Assembly (NCBI GenBank): GCA_900239685.1
Contig: OENT01000237.1
Span: forward strand, 90,960-154,959
Origin: Rotaria macrura
Lineage: Eukaryota; Rotifera; Eurotatoria; Philodinida; Philodinidae
DNA: 64,000 nt
Direction of reading: 5' to 3'
Part shown: piece after piece, positions 13,824 through 27,300 of the stretch
Numbering within the stretch: the first letter of the stretch is position 1
How the letters are laid out: each line of letters opens with the position of its first letter
Translations under genes and position numbers: made by a program
The notes under the pieces: model-generated
Seen by the model: the letters and a program-made list of their open reading frames with translations, nothing else
Databases searched by the model: none
What the model was told of the DNA's origin: nothing

Positions 13824-16800
13824 ATGGCCAAATTTCTTTCACGTTTATTCAGTTCTAGTGGTTCATCATCGAAACGTTCATCGTTACGTGGCTCACAAAC
13901 ATCTGTTCATGAAGGCAGTCAACGAAATGCTACATCATCCAATATGCGTTCTTCTGCATCGCTTGAAAATCTTTCATCGTATCATATTAATCCAAAGGAA
14001 CTTGAAAAAAATAAATTACATAAAGCATCATGGGAAGGTAATCTGCAAAAAGTCGAGCGCCTCGCTCGAACAGGTGTAATCGATTCACAAGATCAACAAG
14101 CACGAGTAATTTGATTTAATTTTTCTAAAAACATAACTAATACTTTTGCTATTTTTTTAAATAGACACCGTTACATTTGGCTGTTGTCCGAGGACATTTA
14201 CCTATAGTGCAACGTCTTGTTCATGAAGGCGCACGATTAAATATTGTTGACAAAGAAGAAAGGACACCGCTAGTTAAAGCTGTTCTCAGTTCTAATCAAA
14301 GTCAACCGCTACAATATCAAATATGTCTGACTTTACTACGAGGAGGTGCTGATGCATGTAAGAATTCAGATATTGTATCCCTCGAAAGATATGCTATTTG
14401 TTTGTTTTTTCTTTCTTTCTTTCTTCGTACAGTTATTAATGCTGTGGATACTCATGGTAAAAATGCTTTACATTATGCAATCGATTTTGAAAATGAAGAT
14501 CTTGTTGATCTTTTTCTGTCGGTTCCAAAGTGTGATCCGAATTTCCGTGATCGTGATCAAATGACACCATTACATTTGGCAGTGAAACGCAATAGTCCAA
14601 ACATTGTTGCTTCACTTTTATCTGAGACTCATGAACAACAAGCTGACCCAAATTTAACGAATCGAAATTCGCAAACACCGTTGCACATGGCAGCGAGTGT
14701 TGGCAATTATGAAATCATTCAAGTTTTACTTCAAGCTGATATCGTCGAACAATGCAATCCCACAATCCTCGACGAACGACAATTGACTGCATATCAATTA
14801 GCTAAAGAAAATAATCATGAAGCATGTGCAAAATTAATTGATGACTATCAACAAGGTTGGACTAAAATGTCACCTCGACAAAATATATCTGATTCCATAA
14901 ATGAACATGAGATCAATCCTGTTGTTATGAATCCGGCAGCATACGAAGATGATGACGACGACGACGATGGTCATGATGATGATGATGATGAAAGTGAAAA
15001 TATATCGTCAGGTCAATCAAATCGATATATGCCGTCTTTATCAAAGCAAATGTCAAGACAGTCAGATCAATGGACCGATCGAACAGCATCGACAGTCACC
15101 AATACAAACAATCAACAAAATCGAACTTTAGCTGAACTAATCAGAAGCAATCCCGTAAAAACTGATTCAATTAATACAAACAATCAACAAAATCGAACTT
15201 TAGCTGAACTAATGAGAACTAATCCCATAAAAACTGATTCAATTAATACAAACCATCAACAAAGTCGAACTTTAACTGAACTAATCAAAACTAATCCCAT
15301 AAAAACTGATTCAATTAATGCAAACAATCAACAAAATCAAACTATAACTGAACTAATCAGAAATAATGCCATGAAAACTGATTTAACTAATTCACATGCA
15401 TCAAAGCCAACCAACCAAACAGTATCAAGTCTTATTCAAAGCATACCCTTGCAGCCTGATGAAAAATTGATCAGTAAGCCTGTGACAAGTACGTGCGTTG
15501 TTTTCTTTTCTATTAATTTTTTTCCTTTCTTGTTGTTTTTATTTAATCAGCTCCACAAAAACAGTTTTCATCAATGTTTCCTATTGGCCCACCAATGCTT
15601 CGACAAGACGATTCGGATAATGCATCAGAAAGTAGTTCGATCGATAAAACACCTAGAACGACAACTCTCATTGCTGGACAATCATTATCACCGAAAAAGA
15701 ATGTCACCATTAGCGCACTGGCTCGCTCATTACCTCAACCCGAATCGATACAGTCAAATTCAACTTCATGGTCATATGACAGGTCATCCATAAATAAACA
15801 AGATCCAATGATAAAACAAGCAAAGAAACTTGGTGCATCCGATGATACATCGGACACACAATCGGAAGATGACGAAGGTCATTCTAGAAATATGTTTAGG
15901 TCTTCACAAAAACCCTTAGATTTTCCAAAGACTCAATCGTTATCACCATTAAATCATACAGCTGGATTTACGACGACACGATCCAATGATAAGATGGATG
16001 ATAGTGAAAGTGAAAGTGAAGAGGATTCAATTGAAGCTGCCGTTCAACATAATTTAAAGAAAGCACAAAACGGTATTAAGAATTTAGTTAATCCGCAAAT
16101 TGCAAATAATTTTGCTAAACCGCAACCAACATCTATGTCAAATGTTCAATCACCAATAAGTGAAGATTATTTATGGACAGCAGCACCAATAGGACCACCT
16201 AAGGAACCAGCCAATAAAACTTTAAGTGCTCTGGTACAACAACAACCATTGCTCAGCAATAAAACTTTAAGTGCTCTGGTACAACAACAACCATTGCTCA
16301 GCAAGAAAACAAGCGAGTCAACATGGGATGATTCTCGTCCGTTAAGCGCTGATCTAGAACGTAATTCAATGAAACCGAAATCCATTGATGAAAGTACTTC
16401 AAGTGATAATGATACAGATGAAGATAAAAAGTCAGCCACCATCGTTAAATCACCGGGAAAAAATGGAACTATAATTAATCTCGTTCCAACAAATATGCGT
16501 TCAAATGAATATTATGAAACGAAGCCATCAGGTATTGAGAATTTAATGAGTATCGTTTATGATATTAAGCAGTCACCGACAAAGACTCAGAATCAGTAAG
16601 ATATTTATAAAAACGAAGGATCGAGCCATATGTTTCTAAAAATGAAAAAAAACAACTTTGTTTTTAAGATTGTTATCTCAAAAACCAATGGGTACAATTC
16701 TAACTTCTCCGATCGTTATTCGAGCTGATTCATTATCATCCAATGCAAGTTCATTAATCGATGATACTGTACGAATATTAACTGCTCCAAATGCAACAAC

Positions 16801-19800
16801 GCCAGCGTCGAAACAATCACAATATCATGAAGATGATAAATGTAAGAGCAGATATTTATAATATAGGACAAGTAAATTCAATAATTTGAATATTACCTGG
16901 TGATCTTGTTGTTGTTTTTATACATTCGCTGTAGTACAATCAACAACATATGGTCAATAGAGGAAGATAGAGTAACAAATACAGCCATAAGAAACTAAAA
17001 GAATAAAAGTTGAATCGAAAGTCTTAGATTTTAAGTTTTTAATTGATTGAAATCTGTACACGTAGTTTGCAATACGTTCATTGTTATCAAAACTTTAAAT
17101 ATGAATACTAGTGTAGTCCGAGATATAATTATGAATGAATGCTACTCATAATGAATCATAAATTATCAGGCTTACGTCAATTGTTTGGTACTACTAGTAA
17201 AAATTAGTATGATAGTGCGCTGATTATGAATGTGAAAAAGTTTTCGGCTTGTTAGTTCAATCGCACTATGAATTAGATAGATAAATTGTAATAATATGGA
17301 AATATGAATACTGTATTCTGAATGAATTCTTTCATACTACAGAGTCTAAGGCTTTAAAATGTGATACCAAGTTTAAGAGAAATTGTCTCTTTCGAACTAA
17401 GTAGATTTCATCAATGAAATTTGACGTTTATTGGACAGGAAACATTCCCAATGAATAGCCTAACTTGATTAGTATTTCGTTTTGAAAATAAAATATTTCC
17501 CATGTGGAAATATCAATGAATCCATCAAAAATGTCATTGTAGTCATTCTTCGTAGAAATAAAAGTTTAGTATTCCATAGGTATGATGATATTCTTCGTCA
17601 TCATCTAGAATCGATTATTGTTGCCAACTGCATGAAGAAACAAAATGGATATTAAATGCGAAAGTAAAATGATGCTAACAAGTATAGTTAAATGGATATT
17701 CTAACAAAAAAAATTCTAACTCATCTAGTTCCTTACTATTAATTATAGAATATTTAATTCATAGAAGACTTCTTCTTGACAGATAACAGTCTTCAAGAAT
17801 TTAGAGCGTTCATGGACCCATCCTATGCTTCTATTTACATAAGTAATTCGATTTAATTGTCATCGTGCTTGCTAATTAATTTCTGAACATCTAACTAAAA
17901 CCATTTCTAGATCACTATAAGCAATCGATTCATGACAATAACTGTTACATTGAAGGTGAACAGAAACCAAAAAGAAACTTGTCTAATTAATTTTTCAAGA
18001 CTCTAACACATTTCGTATTTCTATTGTTCTATCATGTCATTTGAAGAAAGTAGGTCAGTCAACACATTCATTGATCGATTCAATATGACTAATGACCTTG
18101 AAGTATGACGACTAATTCGTTCTGTCAAATTCTTTTATAGAGCATCTTTTCATAAAATGTTTTTTGATTTCAAAAATTCAATTATTTCATTCTCATATTG
18201 TGTCGTCATAGTTCAACTACTATACCAGTAGTTTATAAATCGTTTTAAATGTCGATTCAATGTTCTAAAGTTCGTAGATACACATTTTGTCACGAAACAT
18301 TCTGTTTATACACAAATAACTGATATCGATGTGTAATATTAGGATTCAGACAGTGACATACCGATAAACATCTAATTTTTTCTTAATAGAAGATAAAAAA
18401 ATTCACTTCATCGATTCATCAATGTTGTTATGATAACGAGTGGGGCAAAATTTTTGCATTAATTTCGTTTTTTGATATAACTCTGTGATGGAATGTCTTA
18501 GAGACGTGATTATTTTTCCACTAGAAAGAGCAAAGTGTCTAGTACAGAAATATATAAAAGAATTTGATTGGCAATGTTTTTCGAAAACTACAATAATCTT
18601 AGAACACAATGCTTGCAAAAACTATTCCGCAACTTTGGTAAAGTTATTTTCATACCAAAAATATTTGTTTGAGCTTTTTCATGACAAGGTTTCGATGCTA
18701 TGGAGCACCACACATATATATATACAGCTGCTCAGTACAACGGAGGCTTTCATTTGGTATTAAAATAATTGGTGTAACATACAAGAAAATGAACAAAAGA
18801 CAATTTGATTAAAAATCGTTTATTGTTCGAATTTGGTTTTGCAGCGTGGAAACAAGTACTTGTCTAAATATCTCACAGAGAAGTTGTGTCCTATTCCAAA
18901 TAATATTGTTTGATAGAGGACTCACTAAGCTGTCTTTTTCATATAAAATATACAGTTTCTGGCAACCTCTCTTATGAAATAGAACATATTTTTTCGACTG
19001 TTATCAACAGTGATAAAAAAAAAGTGACTCAGATGGTATCATAAAAGTCTTCATTTCTACCGTTATAAAACATTTAGAAAATTTCTTTTTATTGTAAAGT
19101 AACAGTGCACTATCCTTACATTATAAAATCTGGATTAGAAGAATAAAAAGAGAACTTGTCTACTAATAGGAAATATTTTCTAATTTCAAAAAAGTTGCGT
19201 AATAGTTTCCTGGCGTCTTCTGCTCGAAGACTGTTGTGGTCTGAGAAAAAAAATTTCCAATCAAATTCTTTTATATATTTTTGCACTTGACACTTTGCTC
19301 TTTCTAACAAAAACCCAATCTAGTCTCTACGATATTACATCCCAGAGTTATATCAAAAATAAAATTAATGCAAAACTTTTGCCCCACCCGTTGCAAACAT
19401 ACATGTATGAATATATTTTGAATAAAGATCTTTCGATTATTTTCTAAAACATAAGTTCATATGTTGATTTATTGATTAATTGTGAACAGCAAGATAGAAA
19501 TGTATATGTAAATGCAATTAGTTATGATCGCACACGAGCCTATGCTTATTAATAACTACAATGGTTCATTTTTTTTTGTTCTCTTTTATAGTTCATTGGC
19601 CTTCCATGACGAATGATAGACACGATTTCAAACATATTACAGACAAATACTCGAATGATATGGTTTCATCAAGTCAACGGCAATCATCACGTACATCAGC
19701 GCATCATGATTTTAATAGTCTACGTGGTTCAATGTCTTCTTCAACATCGTCAATTCAAAATAATATGGTATAATAATAGAAAAAGAAAAACATATACGAT

Positions 19801-22800
19801 AAAATCATACCCTAATGTTTTCTTGATCATTTCTTTCTTTTTTTTCTTTTTTCTTTAGGAACGATTAAGTGAACTTAAAGAAGATATAAAACAAATCGAA
19901 CGTAAACAAGAGGATAGTCTTGAATTAAAACGGCAATTAAAAGATATGGAAATAAAGAAAAATAATTTTGAAGCATTGTATAAAAAAAATGATCAATTGT
20001 TACGGGAAACGGAAACGAAATTAGAAAAAGAAATCAACGAAAAACAACGTTTAGAATGGACAACAAAAAATTTAAACATGGAATTAAAAAGTGTGAAACA
20101 AAAACTTCAATCATTAGAAGAAGAAAAAGATATATTAAATCAACGTTGCATCAAATTAAAAGAAGAACGAGATCATTACGGTAAAAAAAGATATTTTCCT
20201 ATAATGATTTATATATTGAGAGAAAAAGAGAGAACTATTCGAATTGACATTTTTCAGCGATGTAAATAGGCAAGCTACACAAAAGTTTTAGTAATACTAA
20301 ATGCATCCAAAGAAAAACTTCGTTTTCATGCGTCTCTATAACTCAGTTATGATCGATTTTGATGAGTTTTCAAGTATATCGTAAGTGTAAAATTGAAAAT
20401 CAAACCAAAGTCATTCAATGTGAGCTGTGAAATATATCAGATAGTTCATTGAGTATCTTGACAATGCCAGATGAAAAGAATATCTTTTATTAGTGCATTA
20501 GATTCCTAAATAAAGACTAATTCTATGCCATATTCATGTTCGATGATCGCTTGTCAGTTGAAAATAAATTCGACAATTACTCTGAAGATAATTTAATATA
20601 TATTTTGATCTACAAATAGAATCAAGTTAGAGCTGCCAAAAAATTAAAATGGGCTCAATACGTGCTCAAATTGTGGATATTAGTTCTCTTGTCCGAAGTA
20701 AAGTTCTAGCGTTTCATCGAGATTATTTGTCTTGCAGTAAAATTGATTGGGACTTCCTGAATATTCAACTTAATATTGTAATGAGTTGTTTTTGATTGGA
20801 ATCTATGTAAAGTATTTTTGTTTTATCAAATGGACCGAATGTTAGAAAAAGAATTGTGACGATTGATGCATGTAATGTTGTATTTTTTGTAAAAAATACA
20901 TCACGGTTTCTTCCAAAAACACTAGGAACGGCTTTTATTGAACCTTAAATCTGTAATTCTCTACTAAAACGGATCTCACTAATGTCAGTTTACTACTGCA
21001 AATGAATTTTCCTACGGCACTGATAGAGAATAATTACTGTAACTTTAAAACAGAAAAATTGAATTGTTCAATATTTCTGCAAAAACCAGTAAAAGACTAC
21101 ACGTGTTTCGAGCGTATTCCTCACTCATTATTACATAAACAATATATCTATATATACACATAGCTCAGAATCCTAAGCAATAAATCACTTCAGAGATTTC
21201 TCTCATTAGGATGAACAGTTCGAGTGTTGACAAATTTTATTATTATTGCCGCTGTATATCTTTAAGTGTAGTTCATATAAGAATGAAACAAGAACGATTT
21301 GTCGAGTCATGAAGAAACTAATCCTATCGTTGCAACACAACTCGGTAACAGTAATGAATATAGATTCGATTTAATTTAATGATGCATTGAAAAAAAATTC
21401 ATTTCATTCTATGTAATCGATTTTATTTATTTATCATTTTGTGATGAAAATATGCATCATAATGATAATTGATATCACAGTTAAATATTAAGATGAACTT
21501 TAATAGAGTAAACTACTGCAGTGTATTTTCAAAACTCTGATTGTTTNTAGTGCTATAGAAATTCTATGATGGCGAAGACGACCTATTTGAAAGAAGTGAA
21601 GTACACGAGATGTATAGAAGTCACTTCTAGTTATTCCTATATATCATCATATATGAGTGTAAAAACTGTTCTATATTCACAATTGTTGGTCTCATTTATA
21701 TTTTCTTCGTTCTCTCGGTCAAAATTGATGTGGATAGGTCATCACATAAAAAAAAAGAGCCAAGACAAAGTAGAAATTCATTAAATCAGACATGATCGTC
21801 AACAAACTTTAAAATAGGATACCGCATTTACAATATGTTCGATAATTTCTTTTATCGTGAAAATGTACTAGGTTAGTAATGTATTGTTGATTGAAGTAAT
21901 TCAATATGATCATTGTTCTAGAAAGAACAAAAGTTGTACAATAGTCTTCTTATTTGTTTAGACGAAAAATTGCTTCTACATCAAGCAAATACTTTACAAT
22001 CAACAGCTGCAGGTGTACTACGAGAAGAAGATATCGAAAAAATCAAATTACGCCATCGAGAAGAAATGAAATTATTATCAGCTGAAAATGATGATCTTCA
22101 TCAACGTACGAAACAATTACAATCCGATTTACAATTGCACAAAGAATCACTTGATGTAACAATCCGTTATAAAATCGATTTAGAAAAGGCATTAGAAGAA
22201 AAAACAGTTCTACAGCATGAACTAGATCGTTTAAAGCATGAAAAAGATGTAATTGAACAAGAGAAAATTGATTACAAATCAAAATATGATAATTTACAAG
22301 AAGAAATACGTGCCATTCTATTAGATCGTTCGAAACTTGAACAAAAACTAACCAATGAATTACAAGAACAAATGAAACAACGACAACGCTCAACAGATGA
22401 TATTAAAAAATATAAAACACAAATCGAGCATTTGAATATTAAATTAGGCGATGCTGAAGCACGCTTACTCGTTTTACAAACACAAAATGAAGCATTATTA
22501 GCATCGAAAGATCGTGATATAAAAAATGAATTTGAAACTCTTACGCAACGGCTCAACATGATCGAATCAGAAAAGATGAATGCTGAACAAAGATTTCATA
22601 ACGAACAGAAGGACATCGTAAACAAACAACAACAACAACAACAAAAACATGTTTTGCATGAACCACTTGTTATTCTTACATCAACACCATTAAGTAATGC
22701 TGTGCAACATCAACATTCACCGTAAGAAGAATTTGAAATGAAGAAAATTTTTTTACTCGAAAAACATTTCACATAAAGCACTTTGTGCCACTCCTTCTTC

Positions 22801-24318
22801 TCTTCGGCAAATAATCAACATCTAGCTAAAAAGTAATCGAACAGTATTTTCTTCTCACAGAAGAACGCGAAGAAGTTTACTCTCGCAGCGTATACTTTAT
22901 TTTTCACTAAAAAAAAAAGTGAATGTCAACAATTTTAAATACGATTAACAATGGAGTATTGTTTCTTCTTGAGAATTGTTCAATGTTTGTTTTTACTTTT
23001 AAAAACAAATTCAATAGATTGAATGAGAATGCAATCAAAATTCTTACAAAATTTCAGTAAGATCCATGATAATAGTTAGCGTTATCTATTGAAAAATTTA
23101 CGAAAACGTTCATATAACTATTCTATTTGAATCATTTTTTATATCTAGTTCAAACTTTGAAAAGGAGGCGCTTTTTTGCTATGTAATGTAAAATGAGAAT
23201 AGAACTTGATCCGAACAGATATCTTACGGTTGAATTCTGTTCTGAGAAGATGAACGATTGAATAGTGTGTGACTTGGTTTCATTTATATTCATATCACGT
23301 TCACTGAAATATTCAAGTGAACTTCAAAATTCTGTTCTACGAGACGAGTATACACTTATTGGTTCTAATTTAAGACTACTATTAATTCTGTAATTTCATC
23401 AATCGAAAAGCTACAATGAATATTATGAAAATTACTGATGAACAAGCATTATAAAGTCGAATCGAAGTCTTTATCATAGAAATTTTTACTGCAATGCTAA
23501 ACTAGATGGTTGCAAATCGAAAAATTAATCGTCTGAGAAGAGAGGGCGAATCATCTATTTAATTGGATAGTATGTTTTGACATACTATTTAACTTAGAAA
23601 TGAAAAAAACTAATGATGCATTATGTTTTCTACTTCTATCTTTAGTTCTTCGCCATGCACGAAATGTGATACACTACAACGTAGCTATGAACATGAACGT
23701 GAACAACGTATACAAACAGAAAAAGACAATGAACGTTTACGTGATGTTGTAACACGTCAAAAGCAACAGACCGATATGAATAAATCTATTCACCATCAAC
23801 AAGAATATGAACATATGATTTCTGAAAATTCAAAACAAATTCGTTCCGAAACTGAACGTGTTAAATATGAACTTGATCGTCTTCGACATGATTTCGATAA
23901 GTTAGTTTCAAATTATGAACCACCAAATAATTTTCACCAACAAGCACAATTACATTCACAAATTGACACATTACGTCAATTTTATGAACAAGAATTTCAA
24001 AAACAATTACTCATGTCAAAATTAACCAATGGAGTCAAATCGACACCAATAATTCATAAGTATCATCAAACGGGAACACCAACTAAACATGATGAATACG
24101 AACATATATTAAATGGAAATTCGAATTGTTCTATATGTTCAAATAGTCGTCTTCTTAAAGAACGGCTTGAAAGTGCTATTGATACCAGTTTAGCTGATCA
24201 ACGTATACAAGCAATTAAACAAATGCCTATTCTACCACGATCAACATCACCATTATCAACAACCAATAATAATGCTTTGTCAACTTTTGAAAGTTTACGC
24301 AAACGTTATTATGTCTAA
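13824..24318 (+). CDS. ANKRD26-like ankyrin-repeat and coiled-coil protein
   Basis: Nine exons: 13824-14105, 14165-14357, 14433-15488, 15551-16595, 16669-16841, 19592-19767, 19859-20180, 21962-22721 and 23646-24318. All have GT-AG borders and matching phases, giving 1559 aa. Residues 65-300 hold six to seven ankyrin repeats with TPLHLA, ALHYA and TPLHMA cores. An acidic Asp run (about 330-349) follows. Next comes a long Ser/Asn/Gln-rich disordered region with tandem repeats (about 380-480 and 680-715). From residue 976 to near the C-terminus there is a long coiled coil. Ankyrin N-terminus plus long coil is the plan of ANKRD26, a protein of centriole distal appendages; the second ankyrin repeat and the LHKA...GN start also fit. 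I chose the ATG that opens MAKFLSRLF. An in-frame ATG at 13716 would add a hydrophobic leader, which is unlikely. Introns 5 and 7 are long (2750 and 1781 bp). Other ankyrin/coiled-coil families cannot be excluded. Confidence 0.7.
15101..15388 (+). repeat. Four 72-bp tandem repeats in the ankyrin gene
   Basis: Units at 15101-15172, 15173-15244, 15245-15316 and 15317-15388, each encoding 24 residues with the core RTLAELIRSNP or a variant, followed by KTDSI. The first two units are nearly identical and the fourth is most diverged. They lie in the disordered region after the acidic run, and the frame is kept throughout. Confidence 0.9.
16213..16302 (+). repeat. Perfect 45-bp tandem duplication in the ankyrin gene
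   Basis: 16213-16257 and 16258-16302 are identical base for base and encode the same 15 residues (NKTLSALVQQQPLLS) twice. Identity at silent sites indicates a recent duplication or recent conversion. Confidence 0.95.
16842..19591. other. Long intron 5 of the ankyrin gene
   Basis: 2750 bp between exons 5 and 6, with donor GTAAGA and a pyrimidine-rich acceptor. Apart from the inverted-repeat element at 18437-19390, I see only AT-rich non-coding sequence. Confidence 0.75.
18437..19390. mobile_element. Inverted-repeat DNA element (MITE-like), element A
   Basis: The left end starts CGAGTGGGGCAAAA and the reverse complement of the right end starts CGGGTGGGGCAAAA. The similarity continues for about 230 bp into each arm (about 18437-18665 against 19390-19160). 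The arms include a shared stretch coding the peptide pattern LERAKC-VQKYIKEFDW in both orientations. The whole is 954 bp, with no transposase frame and no clear target-site duplication. It resembles a non-autonomous foldback or MITE element. Confidence 0.8.
20181..21961. other. Long intron 7 of the ankyrin gene
   Basis: 1781 bp of AT-rich sequence between two coiled-coil exons, containing the single ambiguous base at 21547. No gene or clear inverted repeat was seen. Confidence 0.6.
22722..23645. other. Intron 8 of the ankyrin gene
   Basis: 924 bp, donor GTAAGA, acceptor after a TTTCTACTTCTATCTTTAG tract. Nothing else is recognised in it. Confidence 0.7.
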
Positions 24319-27300
24319 AATGATTCGGAAATGGATGTTTTTACTTTCAAATATAGAACAGTGACATTTTACGCATTTGTATATATCTAGGTGGTAGCGT
24401 TCCTTCTTTTGAATACGTTGAGATGTTAAGTTTATTCTTCAGACTTTTTTTTTGGCTCATCAAAAATATACAAACATATTCTTCTAGATATATCAATCGA
24501 TGACATTTCTACCAAAGAATATTTTCAAATAATTGAAACAAATAATAATGTTCAGAATCACACTTATCAAAAACGTTCAAGGAATATAGTAGATGTGAAC
24601 GAGAAGAGGGCTAACGTCCCCGGGTTCTGTCGATGTCAACATGTCTTTTTTTTTCTACCGAGAATAATTTAATACTTTTCATGATTGTGCAGTACTTTGT
24701 AACGCACAGTCTGTTTTTTACGATTAATACATTTTAAGTTTATGGATCCATCACTGAGAAAAAAATCAATTCAATGTTTGTTCCAATCATGCCAATTGTT
24801 TCTTCGCACATAGAAGGGCTGTCAAAGATATGAACGTTTAGAATCGATGAATCATTATTAATTGAAAGTAACAAGGAACAAGGCGAATATTATTTTGGAA
24901 GTTACATAGGAAGTGTATGGTGTCTCTAGCTGCTTGACACTAGTAACACAATACTAATTATATGATGTTTATCGTTAGGGAATGGTGTTACTAAACGAAA
25001 TCAAGATTTGAAATAGTTGATTGTACTTACCACTAGTGTAACAGTCTACGGTTGGATTCGGTCAATATTTCTTATAAATTCTCTATTTGTACTATGATTT
25101 CATTGCTTTTTCCTCTGGCCCCTTGATTGGCTTCCAAATAGGATATATACTGAAGAATTTGTGAATTTCAATTTGTATAAATTTTACTCCTTCGAGTAAA
25201 ATCTACACAAAGTAATGTTTGTTAGTTGTTGTTTCTGAATCTCGAATGAGGGAAGTTCTTCGCAATAATTACTTTGTTTTTCGGTCTATTTCTGCTTCAC
25301 TCCCCAAGAACTCTCGAACCTATGTAAGAAATTAGTTCTCATGAAATAACTGCTGAATCTTTCAAGTTTCTCTATTTTATCGTAGATATGTTCACAAATC
25401 TCAATATAAAAATTAATTCGAATAGATAATAGTTATATGCATCTATTTTCTTATATTTTAATTATGAATCTCAGGAGACAATTGATTGGAATTGTTCCTT
25501 GTCGTAAACTAATAGCTATTATTTTCAGTTTCATTGTACATCACAATCATTAGTTGCTATTGTTGTTTTTATAATTTTTTTCTGAACAAGGTCTCGTTTT
25601 GTAGGTCAAATTAAAGTATGTTTGTTTTTTCTCAGAAAATCTATCCTTGCATTGCAAATGTAAGCCACTGGCGTATGTATATTATCAGTACTTGTATCTT
25701 GTTGCGTCTGGAACGTATCAACACTCTCACATATCCATCCGCAGTTTGTTGCAGTTTTCTTCTTTTTTGGCACTTTTGTTGGTTTGAGACTTACACCATC
25801 ATTTTTATGTACGACATCTTTGGATAAAATGAAGAAAAGATTTCCATTGCTCTGGACAATGACAGTTGACATTACCAATACATTATTCATGAACATGAAA
25901 AAGATGATCCTATTACAGTGTGTATCGATTCATCAGTATTCTGATTCCAACGCAGTGTCTTAAAATGATACTATTAAATGATAGTATTATTCAAATCAAA
26001 ACTTTCGTCAACATCCAGAAGAAAAATTCATATATTTTCCAAAACTCTTCGTTCGAGAGTAGTGTACGAAAGAAAGTTTGAAAGAAAAATCTACAATTAT
26101 TCGAACTTACCAGAATTCTTTATCTTCAGCATCATAGGAAATGGTTGAATGCACTTAATTTACTGATATGCAAGAATAAGCATTCGCAATCTTAAAGATT
26201 GCATGACATAGGTTTCGATTGATAAATTGAAAACAGACATCATGCATCTTGTATCATTAAAACGTAGACAGATTTCTTACACGATCTCTTCGACATCATG
26301 AACCAATGAATTCAATGTTCTTAGATAAACTACTGTTGAAAATCAATGATAAGCAAATAACTTGCTTCATTTTCAATTCAAGCATACTTTTAATTAAAAT
26401 CAGATATGTAATTCACATGGATACTTATTTTAAAGTCTTAGCGTCAAGATTATTCGAATTTTGAATTCTTCAAAATGACTAAGAAGTATTAAAAAGTCCT
26501 TGAAATTTTAAGAACCGAATTTGAGTAGAACATATCATGTAAACATCTCAGTCAAAAAAAGCAATGAAATATTAATTTTGCTTTTTTTTGTAGAAGGTTC
26601 ACCATCTAATTCATCGCAAGAATATTTAATATAGTAAATGTAATGTTCTGATGAATGCGGTGAAATTAAAATGAACAATTTACATAATGGAGATTTTATC
26701 CTTCAGCTATTATAATTCATTTATGTTCTATATCTAGATTATAATTACACTGTTTGCCATATGAAATCGTACGGCAATTTGAAGACATCAAGAGTAATAC
26801 AGTGATCATATGTAAATTATACTGATCAATTAAGTGCTTGGTTTTTTGTACTATAGACTTGATTTAGTTCTCTAGCTAATATTATGTCAATGGTAATATG
26901 AAAATTTAGAGCATCCTATCAATCTTTCATTTTAATTCTATTCTAATTTCTTATCATACTTTGAGTTCATCTTCTTACAAATCTTTTAAAAAGAAAATTA
27001 CTTGAAGCATTTCACAAATTCTAATGTAATAGAATAGATAAAACAACATAACATGCATACGTCATGATGCTCTTTTGAAAATCAACAAATATAATCGTAT
27101 GGTGTAATTGTGACAGAGAAACTTTCGACAACTTAATTGCATGCTGAGATTGTTCTATAGTGCGCTACTTGTTCAATATTCAATCAAGAAGCGATTTTGG
27201 TCTCATTTTATCTAGTTGTCAACATTTCATTTTCTGAATTATATTGTTTCAAGCATTGTTAAGAAATCAGAAGTTGAGTAATCCTGCACAATTCGATGAA

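Noticed and set aside
25606..25896. Overlapping open frames of 96 codons (minus) and 69 codons (plus)
   Set aside because: They overlap each other on opposite strands, neither shows a domain, and no exon junctions extend them.
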